Shown here piece by piece: positions 45,665 through 58,817 of a stretch of DNA of 64,000 bases (the first letter of the stretch is position 1; the number at the start of each line of letters is the position of its first letter). Under the pieces are notes generated by a model. That model did no database searches, was not told the origin of the DNA, and saw only the letters and a program-made list of their open reading frames with translations. The stretch lies in NCBI GenBank assembly GCA_019745555.1, contig JAIESX010000027.1:1-64000 (forward strand), given 5' to 3'. A program made the position numbers and the translations under genes. The stretch comes from Burkholderiaceae bacterium (GTDB lineage: Bacteria; Pseudomonadota; Gammaproteobacteria; Burkholderiales; Burkholderiaceae_C).

Positions 45665-45907
45665 ATGACCGCTGACGAACTGCAATCCATCATCGCCGCC
45701 GGCCTGCGTTGTGAGCACATCGAGCTCACGGGCGACGGCCGCCACTGGTATGCGACCATTGTCTCCCCGGAGTTCGAGGGCCGGCGCGCCATCCAGCGCC
45801 ACCAGCGGGTCTACGCCACGCTGGGCCAGAAGATGCACACCGACGAGGTGCACGCCCTTTCCATGAAAACCTATACGCCGGCCGAATGGGCCGCGCAAGC
45901 GAAGTAA
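45665..45907 (+). CDS. BolA family protein (IbaG-like)
   Basis: 80 aa, HWYATIVSPEFEGRRAIQRHQRVYATLGQKMHTDEVHALSMKTYTPAEW. Confidence 0.92.
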   Translation: MTADELQSIIAAGLRCEHIELTGDGRHWYATIVSPEFEGRRAIQRHQRVYATLGQKMHTDEVHALSMKTYTPAEWAAQAK

Positions 45908-45913
45908 ACACAG

Positions 45914-47179
45914 ATGGACAAACTGCTGATCCGCGGCGGGCGCGAGCTGCGTGGCGAGGTGCTGGTCTCCGGCGCCAAGAACGCGGCCTTGCCTGAGCTG
46001 TGTGCGGCCTTGCTGAGCGCGCAGCCCGTGACGCTGCGCAATGTCCCGCGCCTGCAGGATGTGGCCACCATGCTCAAGCTGATCCGCAATATGGGCGTGG
46101 CGGTGGAGCAGGGCCAGGACGGCACGGTGCGCATCGACGCGTCCAGGCTGAGCAGCCCCGAAGCTCCGTACGAACTGGTCAAGACCATGCGTGCCTCGGT
46201 GCTGGCCCTGGGGCCGCTGCTGGCGCGTTTTGGCGAAGCCACGGTGTCTTTGCCCGGTGGTTGTGCCATCGGCTCGCGCCCCGTGGATCAGCACATCAAG
46301 GGCCTGCAGGCCATGGGCGCCGAGATCACGGTCGAGCACGGCTACATCCTGGCCAAGCTGCCCAGGGGCCAGCAGCGGCTCAAAGGTGCGCGCATCACGA
46401 CCGACATGGTCACCGTGACCGGTACCGAAAACCTGCTCATGGCCGCGACGCTGGCTGAGGGCGAGACCATCCTCGAGAACGCTGCGCAGGAGCCCGAGAT
46501 CCCCGATCTGGCCGAGATGCTCATCAAGATGGGGGCGAAGATCGAGGGTCATGGCACAAGCCGTATTCGCATCCAGGGCGTCGCAGCCCTGCAGGGTTGC
46601 GAGCATCAGGTGGTGGCCGACCGCATCGAGGCCGGTACCTTCCTCTGCGCCGTGGCAGCGACGGGTGGTGACGTGGTGCTCAAGCATGGTCGCGCCGACC
46701 ATCTGGACGCGGTGATCGAGAAGCTGGTCGCGGCCGGTGCCAAGGTGACGGCCTTACCCGACGGCATCCGCGTGCAGTCCCAGGGGCGCCTGCAGGCGCA
46801 GAGCTTCCGCACCACCGAGTACCCGGGCTTCCCCACGGACATGCAGGCCCAGTTCATGGCGCTCAACTGCATCGCCCAGGGCACGGCCAAGATCACCGAG
46901 ACCATCTTCGAGAACCGTTACATGCACGTCAACGAGCTGGTGCGCCTGGGCGCGAAGATCCAGATCGATGGCAAGGTGGCCGTGGTGGAGGGCGTGGCGC
47001 AGCTTTCGGGCGCCACCGTCATGGCCACGGACCTGCGGGCCTCGGCCAGCCTGGTCATCGCGGGCCTCGTGGCCGAGGGCGAGACCGTGGTGGACCGCAT
47101 CTATCACCTCGATCGGGGTTACGACCGCATGGAGGCCAAGCTGGCTGCCATCGGGGCGGATATCGAGCGCATCAAATAA
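45914..47179 (+). CDS. murA: UDP-N-acetylglucosamine 1-carboxyvinyltransferase
   Basis: [42 protein letters not shown]. Confidence 0.97.
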   Translation: MDKLLIRGGRELRGEVLVSGAKNAALPELCAALLSAQPVTLRNVPRLQDVATMLKLIRNMGVAVEQGQDGTVRIDASRLSSPEAPYELVKTMRASVLALGPLLARFGEATVSLPGGCAIGSRPVDQHIKGLQAMGAEITVEHGYILAKLPRGQQRLKGARITTDMVTVTGTENLLMAATLAEGETILENAAQEPEIPDLAEMLIKMGAKIEGHGTSRIRIQGVAALQGCEHQVVADRIEAGTFLCAVAATGGDVVLKHGRADHLDAVIEKLVAAGAKVTALPDGIRVQSQGRLQAQSFRTTEYPGFPTDMQAQFMALNCIAQGTAKITETIFENRYMHVNELVRLGAKIQIDGKVAVVEGVAQLSGATVMATDLRASASLVIAGLVAEGETVVDRIYHLDRGYDRMEAKLAAIGADIERIK

Positions 47180-47231
47180 GGCTGCGCAGCCAGCCTTGTG
47201 GGGGCGGCTGCGGGGCTTTTGCTTCCTCCGA

Positions 47232-47251
47232 GCCGGGCAGGGGTGCCCGGC
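47232..47251 (+). other. 8-bp perfect hairpin in murA-hisG gap
   Basis: GCCGGGCA-gggg-TGCCCGGC; no T-tract. Confidence 0.5.
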
Positions 47252-47282
47252 ATGAGAAAATCAAGGCCCAGAAAGCCCTGCC

Positions 47283-47927
47283 ATGATCACTCTCGCTCTT
47301 TCCAAAGGCCGCATCTTCGATGAGACTCTGCCCCTGCTCCAGGCGGCCGGTATCGAGGTGCTGGACGACCCAGAGAAGACCCGCAAGCTCATCCTGGCCA
47401 CCAACCAGCCCGACGTTCGCGTGGTGCTGGTGCGCGCCACCGATGTGCCCACCTATGTGCAGTACGGCGGCGCCGACTTGGGTATTACCGGCCTGGACAC
47501 GCTGATCGAGCACGGCAACGAGGGTCTGTACCTGCCGCTGGACCTGCAGATTGCCAAATGCCGTGTGAGCGTGGCCGTGCGCGAGGGCTACGACTACGCT
47601 GCCGCCGTGCGCCAGGGCGCGCGTCTGCGCGTGGCCACCAAGTACGTGGCCATCGCGCGCGACTTCTTCGCCGCCAAGGGTGTGCACGTGGACCTGATCA
47701 AGCTCTACGGCAGCATGGAGCTTGCTCCGCTGACCGGCCTGGCCGACGCCATCGTGGACCTGGTGTCCACGGGCAACACGCTCAAGGCCAACCAGCTGGT
47801 CGAGGTCGAGCGCATCATGGACATTTCCTCGCGCCTGGTGGTGAACCAGGCTGCACTCAAGCTCAAGCGCGAACCCATGCGCAAGATCATCGATGCCTTT
47901 GGCAAGGCGCTGGAGGCCACGGCATGA
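47283..47927 (+). CDS. hisG: ATP phosphoribosyltransferase (short form)
   Basis: [33 protein letters not shown]. Confidence 0.97.
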   Translation: MITLALSKGRIFDETLPLLQAAGIEVLDDPEKTRKLILATNQPDVRVVLVRATDVPTYVQYGGADLGITGLDTLIEHGNEGLYLPLDLQIAKCRVSVAVREGYDYAAAVRQGARLRVATKYVAIARDFFAAKGVHVDLIKLYGSMELAPLTGLADAIVDLVSTGNTLKANQLVEVERIMDISSRLVVNQAALKLKREPMRKIIDAFGKALEATA

Positions 47928-49252
47928 GCTACAAGGCCACGCCCCTGCGCCTGTCCACGGCTCAGGCTGATTTCGAGGCACGCTTCCAGGAGCGCCTGCA
48001 CTGGTCGGGTGAGACCGATGCCGCCATCGAGCAGCGTGTGGCCGAGATCCTGGTTGATGTGCAAAAGCGTGGTGACGCCGCTGTGCTGGAATACACCGCG
48101 CGTTTCGACGGCGTGCAAGGTGCCACGCTCAAGGACCTCGAACTCACACAGGCTGAACTCAAGACCGCGTTTGAGAGCCTGCCGGCCGCGCAGCGTGAGG
48201 CCCTGCAAGCCGCCGCCCAGCGCGTGCGCAGCTACCACGAGGCGCAGAAGCGCGCCAGCGGCGAGAGCTGGAGCTACCGCGACGCCGATGGCACCCTGCT
48301 GGGCCAGAAGGTCACGCCGCTGGACCGCGTGGGCATCTACGTGCCCGGTGGCAAGGCGGCCTATCCGTCTTCCGTGCTGATGAACGCCATCCCCGCCCAT
48401 GTGGCCGGGGTGGGCGAGATCATCATGGTGGTGCCCACGCCGCGCGGCGAGAAGAATCCTTTGGTGCTCGCCGCGGCTTATGTGGCTGGCGTCACGCGCG
48501 CCTTCACCATCGGCGGCGCCCAGGCCGTGGCGGCCCTGGCCTATGGCACGGCCACCGTGCCCGGGGTGGACAAGATCACGGGGCCAGGCAATGCCTATGT
48601 GGCCAGCGCCAAGAAACACGTCTTCGGCAAGGTCGGCATCGACATGATCGCCGGTCCGAGCGAGATCCTCGTGCTGGCCGACGGCAGCACGCCGGCCGAC
48701 TGGGTGGCCATGGACCTGTTCAGCCAGGCCGAGCACGACGAGCTCGCGCAGAGCATCCTGCTGTGCCCGGACGCCGCCTACATCGACGCCGTGCAGCGCG
48801 AGATCGATCGCCTGCTGGGTGAGATGCCGCGCGCCGAAATCATCGCCAAGAGCCTCACGGGCCGTGGCGCACTGATCCACACGCGCAGCATGGAAGAAGC
48901 CTGCACCATCAGCAACCGCATCGCGCCCGAGCATCTGGAGGTCTCCAGCCGCGATCCCCAGAAGTGGGAGCCACTGCTCAAGCACGCCGGCGCCATCTTC
49001 CTCGGCGCCTACACCAGCGAGTCGCTGGGCGACTACTGCGCCGGTCCCAACCACGTGCTGCCCACCTCGGGCACGGCGCGTTTCTCCTCGCCGCTGGGCG
49101 TCTACGATTTCCAGAAACGCAGCAGCCTGATCGAGGTCAGTGAGGCCGGTGCTCAGACCCTGGGCCAGATCGCCTCCGTGCTGGCACATGGCGAAGGCCT
49201 GCAGGCCCATGCACGCGCTGCCGAAATGCGCCTGAAAGATCCGAAGAAATGA
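47924..49252 (+). CDS. hisD: Histidinol dehydrogenase
   Basis: [48 protein letters not shown]. Confidence 0.97.
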   Translation: MSYKATPLRLSTAQADFEARFQERLHWSGETDAAIEQRVAEILVDVQKRGDAAVLEYTARFDGVQGATLKDLELTQAELKTAFESLPAAQREALQAAAQRVRSYHEAQKRASGESWSYRDADGTLLGQKVTPLDRVGIYVPGGKAAYPSSVLMNAIPAHVAGVGEIIMVVPTPRGEKNPLVLAAAYVAGVTRAFTIGGAQAVAALAYGTATVPGVDKITGPGNAYVASAKKHVFGKVGIDMIAGPSEILVLADGSTPADWVAMDLFSQAEHDELAQSILLCPDAAYIDAVQREIDRLLGEMPRAEIIAKSLTGRGALIHTRSMEEACTISNRIAPEHLEVSSRDPQKWEPLLKHAGAIFLGAYTSESLGDYCAGPNHVLPTSGTARFSSPLGVYDFQKRSSLIEVSEAGAQTLGQIASVLAHGEGLQAHARAAEMRLKDPKK

Positions 49253-50346
49253 CCGCACTCGATCCCAGGCTCAAGAGCCTGATCCGTCAGGACATCCAGG
49301 GCATGTCGGCCTATGCCGTGCAGGAATCGGCCGGCATGGTCAAGCTCGATGCCATGGAGAACCCCTACAGCCTGCCGCCCGCGCTGCAGGCCGCGCTGGG
49401 TGAACGCCTGGGCAAGCTGGCGCTCAACCGCTACCCCGATGGTCGTGTGGAGGATCTGCGCGCTGCGCTGGCCGCTTATGCGGGCGTGCCCGAGGGCTAT
49501 GCCCTGATGCTGGGCAACGGCTCCGACGAGCTGATCTCCCTGCTGGCCATGGCCTGCGACGTGCCCGGGGCTTCGATCCTGGCACCCGTGCCCGGCTTCG
49601 TGATGTACGCCATGAGCGCGCAGCTGCAGGGCCTGGCCTTCCACAGTGTGCCGTTGACGGCCGAGTTCGAGCTGGATGTGACCGCCATGCTGGGTGCGAT
49701 CGCGCGCCACAAGCCCACGATCACCTACATCGCCTACCCGAACAATCCCACGGCCAACCTCTGGAACGACACCGCCATCGAGAAGATCATCGCCGCCGTG
49801 GGCGAGCAGGGCGGCCTGGTCGTGATGGACGAGGCCTACCAGCCTTTTGCCTCGCGCAGCTGGGTCGAGCGCATCCGCGCCAACCCGTCAGCCAACCGCC
49901 ACGTGCTGCTGATGCGCACGCTCTCCAAGTTCGGCCTGGCCGGTGTGCGGCTGGGCTACATGATGGGCCCGGCCGAGCTCATCGCCGAGGTCGACAAGGT
50001 TCGCCCGCCTTACAACGTCAGCGTGCTGAACTACGAATGCGCGTTGTTCGCGCTCGAGCACGCCGACGTCTTCGCCGCCCAGGCGTCTGAGATCAAGACC
50101 CAGCGTGCTATGCTTTTGGAAGCGCTGAAGGGCCTGCCCGGGGTTCGGGTCTGGAACAGCGACGCCAACATGATCCTGATCCGTGTGGCGGATGCCGCGA
50201 AGACCTTCGAGGGCATGAAGGCCCGCAAGGTCCTGGTGAAGAATGTGTCCAGGCTCCATCCGCTGCTGGCCAACTGCCTGCGCCTGACCGTGGGCACCCC
50301 GCAGGAAAACCAGCTCATGCTGGCTGCCTTGAAAGAATCACTATGA
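49249..50346 (+). CDS. hisC: Histidinol-phosphate aminotransferase
   Basis: [40 protein letters not shown]. Confidence 0.97.
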   Translation: MTALDPRLKSLIRQDIQGMSAYAVQESAGMVKLDAMENPYSLPPALQAALGERLGKLALNRYPDGRVEDLRAALAAYAGVPEGYALMLGNGSDELISLLAMACDVPGASILAPVPGFVMYAMSAQLQGLAFHSVPLTAEFELDVTAMLGAIARHKPTITYIAYPNNPTANLWNDTAIEKIIAAVGEQGGLVVMDEAYQPFASRSWVERIRANPSANRHVLLMRTLSKFGLAGVRLGYMMGPAELIAEVDKVRPPYNVSVLNYECALFALEHADVFAAQASEIKTQRAMLLEALKGLPGVRVWNSDANMILIRVADAAKTFEGMKARKVLVKNVSRLHPLLANCLRLTVGTPQENQLMLAALKESL

Positions 50347-50939
50347 GCAACGCACGTACCGCTGAAGTTTCCCGCAACACCGCCGAGACCCAGATCACCG
50401 TCAAAGTCAACCTGGACGGCACGGGTGTCTCGCGCCTGTCCACCGGCATCGGTTTTTTCGACCACATGCTGGACCAGATCGCGCGTCACGGCCTGATCGA
50501 CCTGGACATCCAGGCCAAGGGCGACCTGCACATCGATGGCCACCACACGGTGGAGGACGTGGGCATCACCCTGGGCCAGGCCGTAGCCAAGGCTGTGGGC
50601 GACAAGAAGGGCATCCGCCGTTACGGCCACGCCTATGTGCCGCTGGATGAGGCCCTGTCGCGTGTGGTGGTCGACTTTTCGGGTCGCCCGGGCCTGGACA
50701 TGCACGTGCCCTTCAAGAGCGGCATGATCGGCGCCTTCGACACGCAGCTGACGTACGAGTTCTTCCAGGGTTTCGTGAACCACGCCTTCGTCACGCTGCA
50801 CATCGACAACCTCAAGGGCGAGAATGCGCACCACCAGGCCGAGACCGTGTTCAAGGCCTTCGGTCGCGCTTTGCGTGCCGCGCTGGAGATCGATCCGCGT
50901 TCGGTCGGTGTGATTCCCTCGACCAAAGGCTCGCTCTAA
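50343..50939 (+). CDS. hisB: Imidazoleglycerol-phosphate dehydratase
   Basis: [49 protein letters not shown]. Confidence 0.97.
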   Translation: MSNARTAEVSRNTAETQITVKVNLDGTGVSRLSTGIGFFDHMLDQIARHGLIDLDIQAKGDLHIDGHHTVEDVGITLGQAVAKAVGDKKGIRRYGHAYVPLDEALSRVVVDFSGRPGLDMHVPFKSGMIGAFDTQLTYEFFQGFVNHAFVTLHIDNLKGENAHHQAETVFKAFGRALRAALEIDPRSVGVIPSTKGSL

Positions 50940-50943
50940 TTCC

Positions 50944-51618
50944 ATGAGTTCTGGACTTCCGGCCCGGACCGTCGCCGTCGTCGATTACGGCATGGGCAAT
51001 CTGCGCTCGGTCTCGCAGGCGGTGCAGGCTGCTGCTGCGGGCAGCCGCTGGCATGTGCTGATCACCCAGCGCCCCGAAGAGGTGCGTGCTGCGGCCCGTG
51101 TGGTGCTGCCAGGCCAGGGCGCCATGCCCGATTGCATGCGCGAGCTGCGTGATTCCGGCATGCAGGAGGCCGTGCTCGAGGCCGCTGCGAGCAAGCCCCT
51201 GTTCGGGGTTTGCGTAGGCATGCAGATGATGCTGGACCACAGCGCCGAGGGAGACACGCCGGGCCTCGGGCTCATCCCGGGCCAGGTTCTGAAGTTCGAT
51301 CTGGCAGGACGGACCCAACCCGACGGCAGCCGCTACAAGGTGCCGCAGATGGGCTGGAACCGCGTGCAGCAGATGGACCATGGCGCTGGACGCCACCCCG
51401 TGTGGGCCGGTGTACCCGATGGCAGTTACTTCTATTTCGTGCACAGTTTCTATGCGCGACCGTCGGATGCACGCCACAGCGCGGGCGAGACCGATTACGG
51501 CGCCCGCTTCACAGCAGCCCTTGCGCGCGATAATATTTTCGCGACACAATTTCACCCAGAGAAAAGTGCTGCCCACGGCCTCGCTCTCTACCGCAACTTC
51601 CTCCACTGGAACCCCTGA
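50944..51618 (+). CDS. hisH: Imidazole glycerol phosphate synthase subunit HisH
   Basis: [26 protein letters not shown] glutaminase nucleophile, [11 protein letters not shown]. Confidence 0.97.
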   Translation: MSSGLPARTVAVVDYGMGNLRSVSQAVQAAAAGSRWHVLITQRPEEVRAAARVVLPGQGAMPDCMRELRDSGMQEAVLEAAASKPLFGVCVGMQMMLDHSAEGDTPGLGLIPGQVLKFDLAGRTQPDGSRYKVPQMGWNRVQQMDHGAGRHPVWAGVPDGSYFYFVHSFYARPSDARHSAGETDYGARFTAALARDNIFATQFHPEKSAAHGLALYRNFLHWNP

Positions 51619-51651
51619 CCCGTCAGTTCGGACTGAACGCGTTCCCGCATC

Positions 51652-52392
51652 ATGCTTCTCATTCCTGCGATCGACCTGAAAGACGGTCACTGTGTGCGCC
51701 TCAAGCAGGGCGATATGGACCAGTCCACCACCTTTGGTGAGGATCCGGCCCAGATGGCCCGCAAGTGGGTGGACAAGGGCGCACGCCGTCTGCACCTGGT
51801 GGACCTCAACGGTGCCTTTGCCGGCCACCCCAAGAACGAGCAGGCTATCCGCAGCATCCTCAAGGAAGTGGGCAGCGAGATCGACGTGCAGCTCGGCGGC
51901 GGTATCCGCGACCTGGACACCATCGAGCGCTACCTGGACGCTGGCCTGCGCTACGTCATCATCGGCACGGCCGCGGTCAAGAACCCGGGATTCCTGCAGG
52001 ACGCCTGCACGGCCTTCGGCGGCCACATCATCGTGGGCCTGGACGCCAAGGATGGCAAGGTGGCCACCGACGGCTGGAGCAAGCTCACCCGGCACGAGGT
52101 CGTGGACCTGGGCAAGAAGTTCCAGGACTACGGCGTCGAGTCCATCATCTACACCGACATCGGCCGCGACGGCATGCTCTCAGGCATCAACATCGAGGCC
52201 ACCGTCAAGCTGGCCCAGGCCCTGACCATTCCCGTCATCGCTTCCGGCGGCCTGAGCAATATGGCCGACATCGAGGCCCTGTGCGCTGTGGAAAGCGAGG
52301 GCGTCGAGGGGGTGATCTGCGGTCGCGCCATCTACACCGGTGACCTCGACTTCGAAGCCGCCCAGATCCGCGCCGACGAACTCAATGGCTGA
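51652..52392 (+). CDS. hisA: Phosphoribosylformimino-5-aminoimidazole carboxamide ribotide isomerase
   Basis: [30 protein letters not shown] barrel. Confidence 0.97.
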   Translation: MLLIPAIDLKDGHCVRLKQGDMDQSTTFGEDPAQMARKWVDKGARRLHLVDLNGAFAGHPKNEQAIRSILKEVGSEIDVQLGGGIRDLDTIERYLDAGLRYVIIGTAAVKNPGFLQDACTAFGGHIIVGLDAKDGKVATDGWSKLTRHEVVDLGKKFQDYGVESIIYTDIGRDGMLSGINIEATVKLAQALTIPVIASGGLSNMADIEALCAVESEGVEGVICGRAIYTGDLDFEAAQIRADELNG

Positions 52393-53233
52393 GGCGGCTG
52401 ACAGCCGCGAGCTTTTCCACGGCCTGCCTGCCCATGTTCTGCGCCTGTCCCAGGGCGATCATGTGCGTGTGTTGCAACACGGTGCACAGGTCGTGTCCTG
52501 GGTTGCCGACGGCCGCGAACGTTTCTTCCTGAGCCCCCAGGCCCGACTCGATGGCCGGTCTGCCATCCGTGGCGGGGTGCCCGTCTGCTTTCCCCAGTTC
52601 AACCAGCGCGGCCCGCTGCCCAAGCACGGTTTCGCGCGCCACCTTCCTTGGGACGTGGAGGGCCCGCCCGTTTGCACCGCCGAGAGGGCAAGCCTGACCC
52701 TGTGCCTGCGGGACAATGAAGCCACCCATGCGCACTGGCAGCAGGCCTTCGAGGCTCGCGTACGTGTGGACCTGGCCCCGGGCAGCCTGCAGATCACCCT
52801 GAGCGTGCGCAACACCGACACCAGGCCACTGGACTTCAGCGGTGCGCTGCACAGCTACCTGGCCGTGGACGACATTGATAAGGCCAGGCTGGAGGGGCTG
52901 CAGGGCCAGGCCGAATGGGATGCGGTGCGCGACCACCATGGCCGGGGAGCCGAGGCCCTGCACTTCGAGGGGGAGTTCGACCGCGTCTATGCCGCCACGC
53001 CGCAGCCCCTGCTCCTTCGCGAAGACCGACAGGTGCTGGAGATCGCCCAGAGCCCGTCCTGGGCCCAGACCGTGGTCTGGAACCCGGGCGCTGCGCTGTG
53101 TGCCACGTTGACGGACATGCCAGCCGATGGTTACCTGCGCATGCTTTGCGTCGAGGCGGCCCAGGTGCTGGCGCCCATCCGGTTACCTGCCGGCGGCGAA
53201 TGGTCGGGCTGGCAACGGCTGACCGTGCGCTGA
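52385..53233 (+). CDS. D-hexose-6-phosphate mutarotase / aldose 1-epimerase-like
   Basis: [49 protein letters not shown]. Confidence 0.9.
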   Translation: MAEAADSRELFHGLPAHVLRLSQGDHVRVLQHGAQVVSWVADGRERFFLSPQARLDGRSAIRGGVPVCFPQFNQRGPLPKHGFARHLPWDVEGPPVCTAERASLTLCLRDNEATHAHWQQAFEARVRVDLAPGSLQITLSVRNTDTRPLDFSGALHSYLAVDDIDKARLEGLQGQAEWDAVRDHHGRGAEALHFEGEFDRVYAATPQPLLLREDRQVLEIAQSPSWAQTVVWNPGAALCATLTDMPADGYLRMLCVEAAQVLAPIRLPAGGEWSGWQRLTVR

Positions 53234-53250
53234 GACCTACAATCCACGCC

Positions 53251-54039
53251 ATGCTGGCCAAACGTATCATTCCCTGCCTGGACGTGACGGGCGGGCGCGT
53301 CGTCAAGGGCGTGAACTTCGTCGAGCTGCGCGACGCGGGCGATCCCGTGGAGATCGCCGCGCGCTACAACGAGCAGGGCGCCGACGAGCTGACCTTTCTC
53401 GACATCACCGCGACCAGCGACGGCCGTGACCTGATCCTGCACATCATCGAGGCCGTGGCCTCCCAGGTCTTCATCCCGCTGACGGTGGGCGGCGGCGTGC
53501 GCACCGTGGAAGACGTGCGGCGCCTGCTCAACGCCGGGGCCGACAAGACCAGCTTCAACTCCGCGGCCATTGCCAACCCGCAGGTCATCCGCGACGCCTC
53601 GGCCAAGTACGGCGCCCAGTGCATCGTGGTGGCCATCGACGCCAAGCGCCGTTACGGTGACGACGTGCTGGCCCGCGGCGAGGGCTGGGATGTCTACAGC
53701 CACGGCGGGCGCAAGAACACGGGTCTGGACGCCGTGGCCTGGGCCAAACAGATGGCCGGCTATGGCGCTGGCGAGATCCTGCTGACCAGCATGGACCGTG
53801 ACGGCACCAAGTCCGGTTTTGACCTGGCGCTGACGCGGGCCGTCAGCGACGCGGTGGATGTCCCCGTGATCGCCTCGGGTGGCGTGGGCAACCTTGACCA
53901 CCTCGTCGAAGGCGTGCAAAAGGGCGGGGCCGACGCCGTGCTGGCCGCCAGCATCTTCCACTATGGCGAATACACGATTGCCCAGGCCAAGGCGCGCATG
54001 GCGCAGGCCGGGATTCCCGTGCGCATCGAGACCGATTGA
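53251..54039 (+). CDS. hisF: Imidazole glycerol phosphate synthase subunit HisF
   Basis: [36 protein letters not shown]. Confidence 0.97.
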   Translation: MLAKRIIPCLDVTGGRVVKGVNFVELRDAGDPVEIAARYNEQGADELTFLDITATSDGRDLILHIIEAVASQVFIPLTVGGGVRTVEDVRRLLNAGADKTSFNSAAIANPQVIRDASAKYGAQCIVVAIDAKRRYGDDVLARGEGWDVYSHGGRKNTGLDAVAWAKQMAGYGAGEILLTSMDRDGTKSGFDLALTRAVSDAVDVPVIASGGVGNLDHLVEGVQKGGADAVLAASIFHYGEYTIAQAKARMAQAGIPVRIETD

Positions 54040-54059
54040 ATTCGCGGGACAATCGCAGC

Positions 54060-54449
54060 ATGAACTGGCTCGACGACGTGAAATGGGATGCCCAGGGCCT
54101 GGTGCCGGTCATCGCCCAGGAACAGGGTAGCAAGGATGTGCTGATGTTCGCCTGGATGAACCGCGAGGCCCTGCAGCAGACGGCCGAACTCGGCCGCGCG
54201 GTCTACTACAGCCGCTCGCGCGGCAAGCTCTGGTTCAAGGGCGAGGAGTCGGGCCATGTGCAGACCGTGCACGAGATCCGCCTCGACTGCGACAACGACG
54301 TGGTCCTGCTCACGGTGACCCAGCTGGGTCACGAGCCTGGCATCGCCTGCCACACCGGCCGCCACAGCTGCTTCTTCAGCGTGCTGCGCGATGGTGTGTG
54401 GACGGCGGTCGACCCGGTGCTCAAGGACCCTGAAACCATCTACAAGTGA
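54060..54449 (+). CDS. hisI: Phosphoribosyl-AMP cyclohydrolase
   Basis: [54 protein letters not shown]. Confidence 0.96.
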   Translation: MNWLDDVKWDAQGLVPVIAQEQGSKDVLMFAWMNREALQQTAELGRAVYYSRSRGKLWFKGEESGHVQTVHEIRLDCDNDVVLLTVTQLGHEPGIACHTGRHSCFFSVLRDGVWTAVDPVLKDPETIYK

Positions 54450-54454
54450 AGACC

Positions 54455-54835
54455 ATGGCCGAGCCTGTGAATTCCGCTGACGCCCTGGCCCGCCTGGCGG
54501 CCGTGATCGAAAGTCGTCTGCCCGCGCGTGGCGGCGATCCCGATAAGAGCTATGTGGCCCGTCTGCTGCACAAGGGCCCCGACGCTTTCCTGAAAAAGGT
54601 GGGCGAGGAGGCGACCGAGGTGGTGATGGCGGCCAAGGACGCCGACCACGGTGGGGATCGCAGCAAGATCGTGGGCGAGGTGGCCGATCTCTGGTTTCAT
54701 ACCCTGATCACCCTGGCGCACTACGGCCTCAAGCCGGCCGACGTGATCGCCGAGCTGGAGCGCCGCGAAGGCACCAGCGGCATCGAGGAAAAAGCGCTGC
54801 GCAAGGCGCTGGCGCGCGAGGGCGGCACATCGTGA
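54455..54835 (+). CDS. hisE: Phosphoribosyl-ATP pyrophosphatase
   Basis: [45 protein letters not shown]. Confidence 0.95.
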   Translation: MAEPVNSADALARLAAVIESRLPARGGDPDKSYVARLLHKGPDAFLKKVGEEATEVVMAAKDADHGGDRSKIVGEVADLWFHTLITLAHYGLKPADVIAELERREGTSGIEEKALRKALAREGGTS

Positions 54836-55209
54836 CCCTGGACCAGGACGAGCGTCTGCATTCCCTGACGGTCTGGGGCACGGTCAGCTATGTGCTGCAC
54901 CTGATCGTGGCCGTGGCGGCGCTGATCCCCGGCGGCCAGGTGAGTCCGCTGCTGCTGATCGTGGCGCTGATCATCGACGCCATCCAGCGCCCGGCCGCCG
55001 CCGGCACCTGGCAGGCCTCGCATTTCCGCTGGCGCATCCGCACGGTGCTGATCGCGGCGGCGCTCTACCTCGTGACGGCCCCGCTCTGGCTTCTTTTCAT
55101 GCTGCCGGGCTGGCTGGCCTGGCTGTGCGTTTCGGTCTGGTTCCTCTACCGTATCGTGCGCGGCATGGCGGCGATGAACCAGCGTCAGCCCATGGAGTTT
55201 GCACAATGA
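54832..55209 (+). CDS. DUF4870-like small membrane protein
   Basis: About 3 TM, overlaps hisE stop. Confidence 0.7.
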   Translation: MTLDQDERLHSLTVWGTVSYVLHLIVAVAALIPGGQVSPLLLIVALIIDAIQRPAAAGTWQASHFRWRIRTVLIAAALYLVTAPLWLLFMLPGWLAWLCVSVWFLYRIVRGMAAMNQRQPMEFAQ

Positions 55210-55577
55210 CGGATGTGACACACAGCGACCCGAACTGCATCTTCTGCAAGATCGCGGCGGGCCAGATCCCTTCGAAGAAGGTCTACGAGGACGAGCAGGT
55301 CTATGCCTTCCACGACATTCATCCCTGGGCACCTGTGCATTTCCTGCTGATTCCCAAGCTGCACATACCTTCCATGGCCCAGGTGGGCCCGGAACATGCG
55401 GGCCTGCTGGGCCACATGATGGCCCTGGCCCCCAGGCTGGCGGCCCAGGAGGGCTGCCGGCCCTATCCTGAGGGGGGATTTCGCATCGTCTGCAACACGG
55501 GCGGTGACGGCGGGCAGGAAGTCCACCACCTGCACATCCACGTGATCGGCGGCCCCCGACCCTGGCTCAAGGGCTGA
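55206..55577 (+). CDS. Histidine triad (HIT) nucleotide-binding protein
   Basis: [37 protein letters not shown]. Confidence 0.95.
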   Translation: MTDVTHSDPNCIFCKIAAGQIPSKKVYEDEQVYAFHDIHPWAPVHFLLIPKLHIPSMAQVGPEHAGLLGHMMALAPRLAAQEGCRPYPEGGFRIVCNTGGDGGQEVHHLHIHVIGGPRPWLKG

Positions 55578-55643
55578 ATTTCCCACGGTGCTGCCGGTTT
55601 GGCGGCGCGGGGATTAAAATCCACGATTCCTTAGGAGAGAAAC

Positions 55644-55889
55644 ATGGGTACCTTTTCCATCTGGCACTGGCTGATCGTGCTGCTCATCGTGGTCATGGTG
55701 TTCGGCACCAAGAAGCTCAAGAACCTGGGCAGCGACCTGGGCGGCGCCGTCAAGGGCTTCAAGGACGGCATGAAGGACGGCTCCGCCAGCGAGGACAAGG
55801 CGGCTGCTCCCCAGCAGGTCGCCAATGCCGCTGCTGCTCCGGCCGCCGACAAGAACACCATCGACGTCGAAGCCAAGTCCAAGTCCTGA
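55644..55889 (+). CDS. tatA: Sec-independent protein translocase TatA
   Basis: [40 protein letters not shown]. Confidence 0.97.
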   Translation: MGTFSIWHWLIVLLIVVMVFGTKKLKNLGSDLGGAVKGFKDGMKDGSASEDKAAAPQQVANAAAAPAADKNTIDVEAKSKS

Positions 55890-55909
55890 TCGGTGCCAGG
55901 CAGTCCGGC

Positions 55910-56377
55910 ATGATCGATCTGGGTCTTTCCAAGATGGCGCTCATCGGCGCGGTGGCGTTGATCGTCATCGGGCCGGAGAAGCTGCCGCGCGTGGCGCGCA
56001 CCATCGGCACCCTGCTGGGCAAGGCTCAGCGCTACGTGTCCGATGTCAAAGCCGAGGTCAATCGCTCGATGGAGCTCGACGAGCTCAAGAAGATGAAGAG
56101 CACGGTCGAAGGCGCGGCGCAGGAAGTCCAGAACTCGATCCAGACCACCACCTCGGATTTCGAGAAGGAGTGGTCCTCCGCCACATCGGGGCTGGATACG
56201 GCTTCCGATCTCTCGTCCAGCCTGCACAGCGTTCCCGAGTACCGGCATCCGGGCAAGAACTGGCGCCTCAAGCGTGGGGCCACCCCGGCCTGGTACAAGG
56301 CCCGGCAAGGTGTGCGGACCCGGGCCCTGTCGGGTGCCGCCCGCGTGGCCCGCTACCGGCCGCGCAAGACGAGCTGA
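55910..56377 (+). CDS. tatB: Sec-independent protein translocase TatB
   Basis: [33 protein letters not shown]. Confidence 0.97.
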   Translation: MIDLGLSKMALIGAVALIVIGPEKLPRVARTIGTLLGKAQRYVSDVKAEVNRSMELDELKKMKSTVEGAAQEVQNSIQTTTSDFEKEWSSATSGLDTASDLSSSLHSVPEYRHPGKNWRLKRGATPAWYKARQGVRTRALSGAARVARYRPRKTS

Positions 56378-56447
56378 ATATCCGGGGCCAACTCGCCCTC
56401 ATTCCTGAAGCCACGGCCCGATTGGGGCCGGCATACGAGCGAAACGC

Positions 56448-57239
56448 ATGGCAGACCCACAAAGCAAAGACGACGAGCTGGCCGGCAGCGAACAGCCCTT
56501 TGTCCAGCACCTGATTGAGTTGCGGGATCGACTGCTCAAGTGCGTGATCGCCATGGCGGTCGCGACGGCTGTGTTTGCGCTTTATCCCGGCCCGGGCGCA
56601 CTCTATGACCTGCTGGCTGCGCCGTTGGTTGCGCACCTGCCCAAGGGGGCCACACTGATCGCCACCTCGGTGATCTCGCCCTTCATGGTACCGCTCAAGA
56701 TCATGTTGATGGCGGCTTTCATGCTGGCTCTGCCGGTGCTGCTTTACCAGGTCTGGGCCTTTGTCGCCCCCGGCCTGTACAGCCATGAGAAGAAGCTGGT
56801 GCTGCCCCTCGTGGTGTCCAGCACGGTGCTCTTTTTCATCGGCGTGGCCTTTTGCTATTTCTTTGTCTTCGGCCAGGTCTTTGCCTTCATCCAGAGCTTT
56901 GCGCCCAAGAGCATCACGGCCGCACCGGATATCGAGGCCTACCTGAGTTTTGTGCTGACCATGTTCATTGCCTTCGGTCTGGCCTTCGAGGTGCCCATCG
57001 TGGTCATCGTGCTGGCCCGCATGGGTATCGTGAGCGTGCAGAAGCTCAAGGATTTCCGCGGTTATTTCATTGTGCTGGCCTTCATCATCGCGGCCATCGT
57101 GACCCCACCCGACGTGGTCTCGCAGCTAGCGCTGGCGATCCCCATGTGCCTGCTCTACGAGGTGGGTATCTGGGCGGCGCAACTTTTCATCCGCCACACC
57201 CGCGCGCCCGACGCCGAGCCGGTCGACAACAACAGCTGA
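56448..57239 (+). CDS. tatC: Sec-independent protein translocase TatC
   Basis: FVQHLIELRDRLLKC, QVWAFVAPGLYSHEKK, six TM. Confidence 0.97.
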   Translation: MADPQSKDDELAGSEQPFVQHLIELRDRLLKCVIAMAVATAVFALYPGPGALYDLLAAPLVAHLPKGATLIATSVISPFMVPLKIMLMAAFMLALPVLLYQVWAFVAPGLYSHEKKLVLPLVVSSTVLFFIGVAFCYFFVFGQVFAFIQSFAPKSITAAPDIEAYLSFVLTMFIAFGLAFEVPIVVIVLARMGIVSVQKLKDFRGYFIVLAFIIAAIVTPPDVVSQLALAIPMCLLYEVGIWAAQLFIRHTRAPDAEPVDNNS

Positions 57240-57275
57240 AGGCCGAGCGCGGGCTGGCTGCAGTGTTCAGTCGCG

Positions 57276-58415
<1,140 letters not shown>

Positions 58416-58451
58416 GCGGGAAATTGTAGAGTGTGGGGCAAGCCCTACATC

Positions 58452-58817
58452 ATGCCCCAGCAGATCATCCATATCCAGCCGGCCGCGCCGCCCAAGCCTG
58501 CGCTGGGGCAGCCCTGCAACGGTTGCGGCATCTGTTGCCTGGTCGAGCCCTGTCCTCTGGGACAGTTGCTGTCGCACCGCCGGCGCGGGGCCTGTGCGGC
58601 CTTGCGCTGGGAAGACAGTTCGGGCCTGTACCGCTGCGGGGCCATCCTCTCGCCTGACGAGGTGCTGCGGGCGGCCCTGCCCGGGCGCCGTTTGCCGGCG
58701 CTGCTGTTGCCGGTGTTGCGGCGCCTGGCGGGACGCTGGATCGCCGCCGGGCGGGGCTGCGACTGCAGCCTGGAGGTGGAGCGTTTCCCGCAATCTGATC
58801 GACAATCCAGCTCATGA
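58452..58817 (+). CDS. Small cysteine-rich (CxxCxxCC, YkgJ-like) protein
   Basis: GQPCNGCGICCLVEPCPLG motif; 121 aa; stop overlaps next gene start. Confidence 0.75.
   Translation: MPQQIIHIQPAAPPKPALGQPCNGCGICCLVEPCPLGQLLSHRRRGACAALRWEDSSGLYRCGAILSPDEVLRAALPGRRLPALLLPVLRRLAGRWIAAGRGCDCSLEVERFPQSDRQSSS

Noticed and set aside
47558-49252. Extended hisD ORF starting inside hisG
   Set aside because: In-frame extension is an out-of-frame read of hisG; the canonical start [10 protein letters not shown] at 47924 has ATGA coupling
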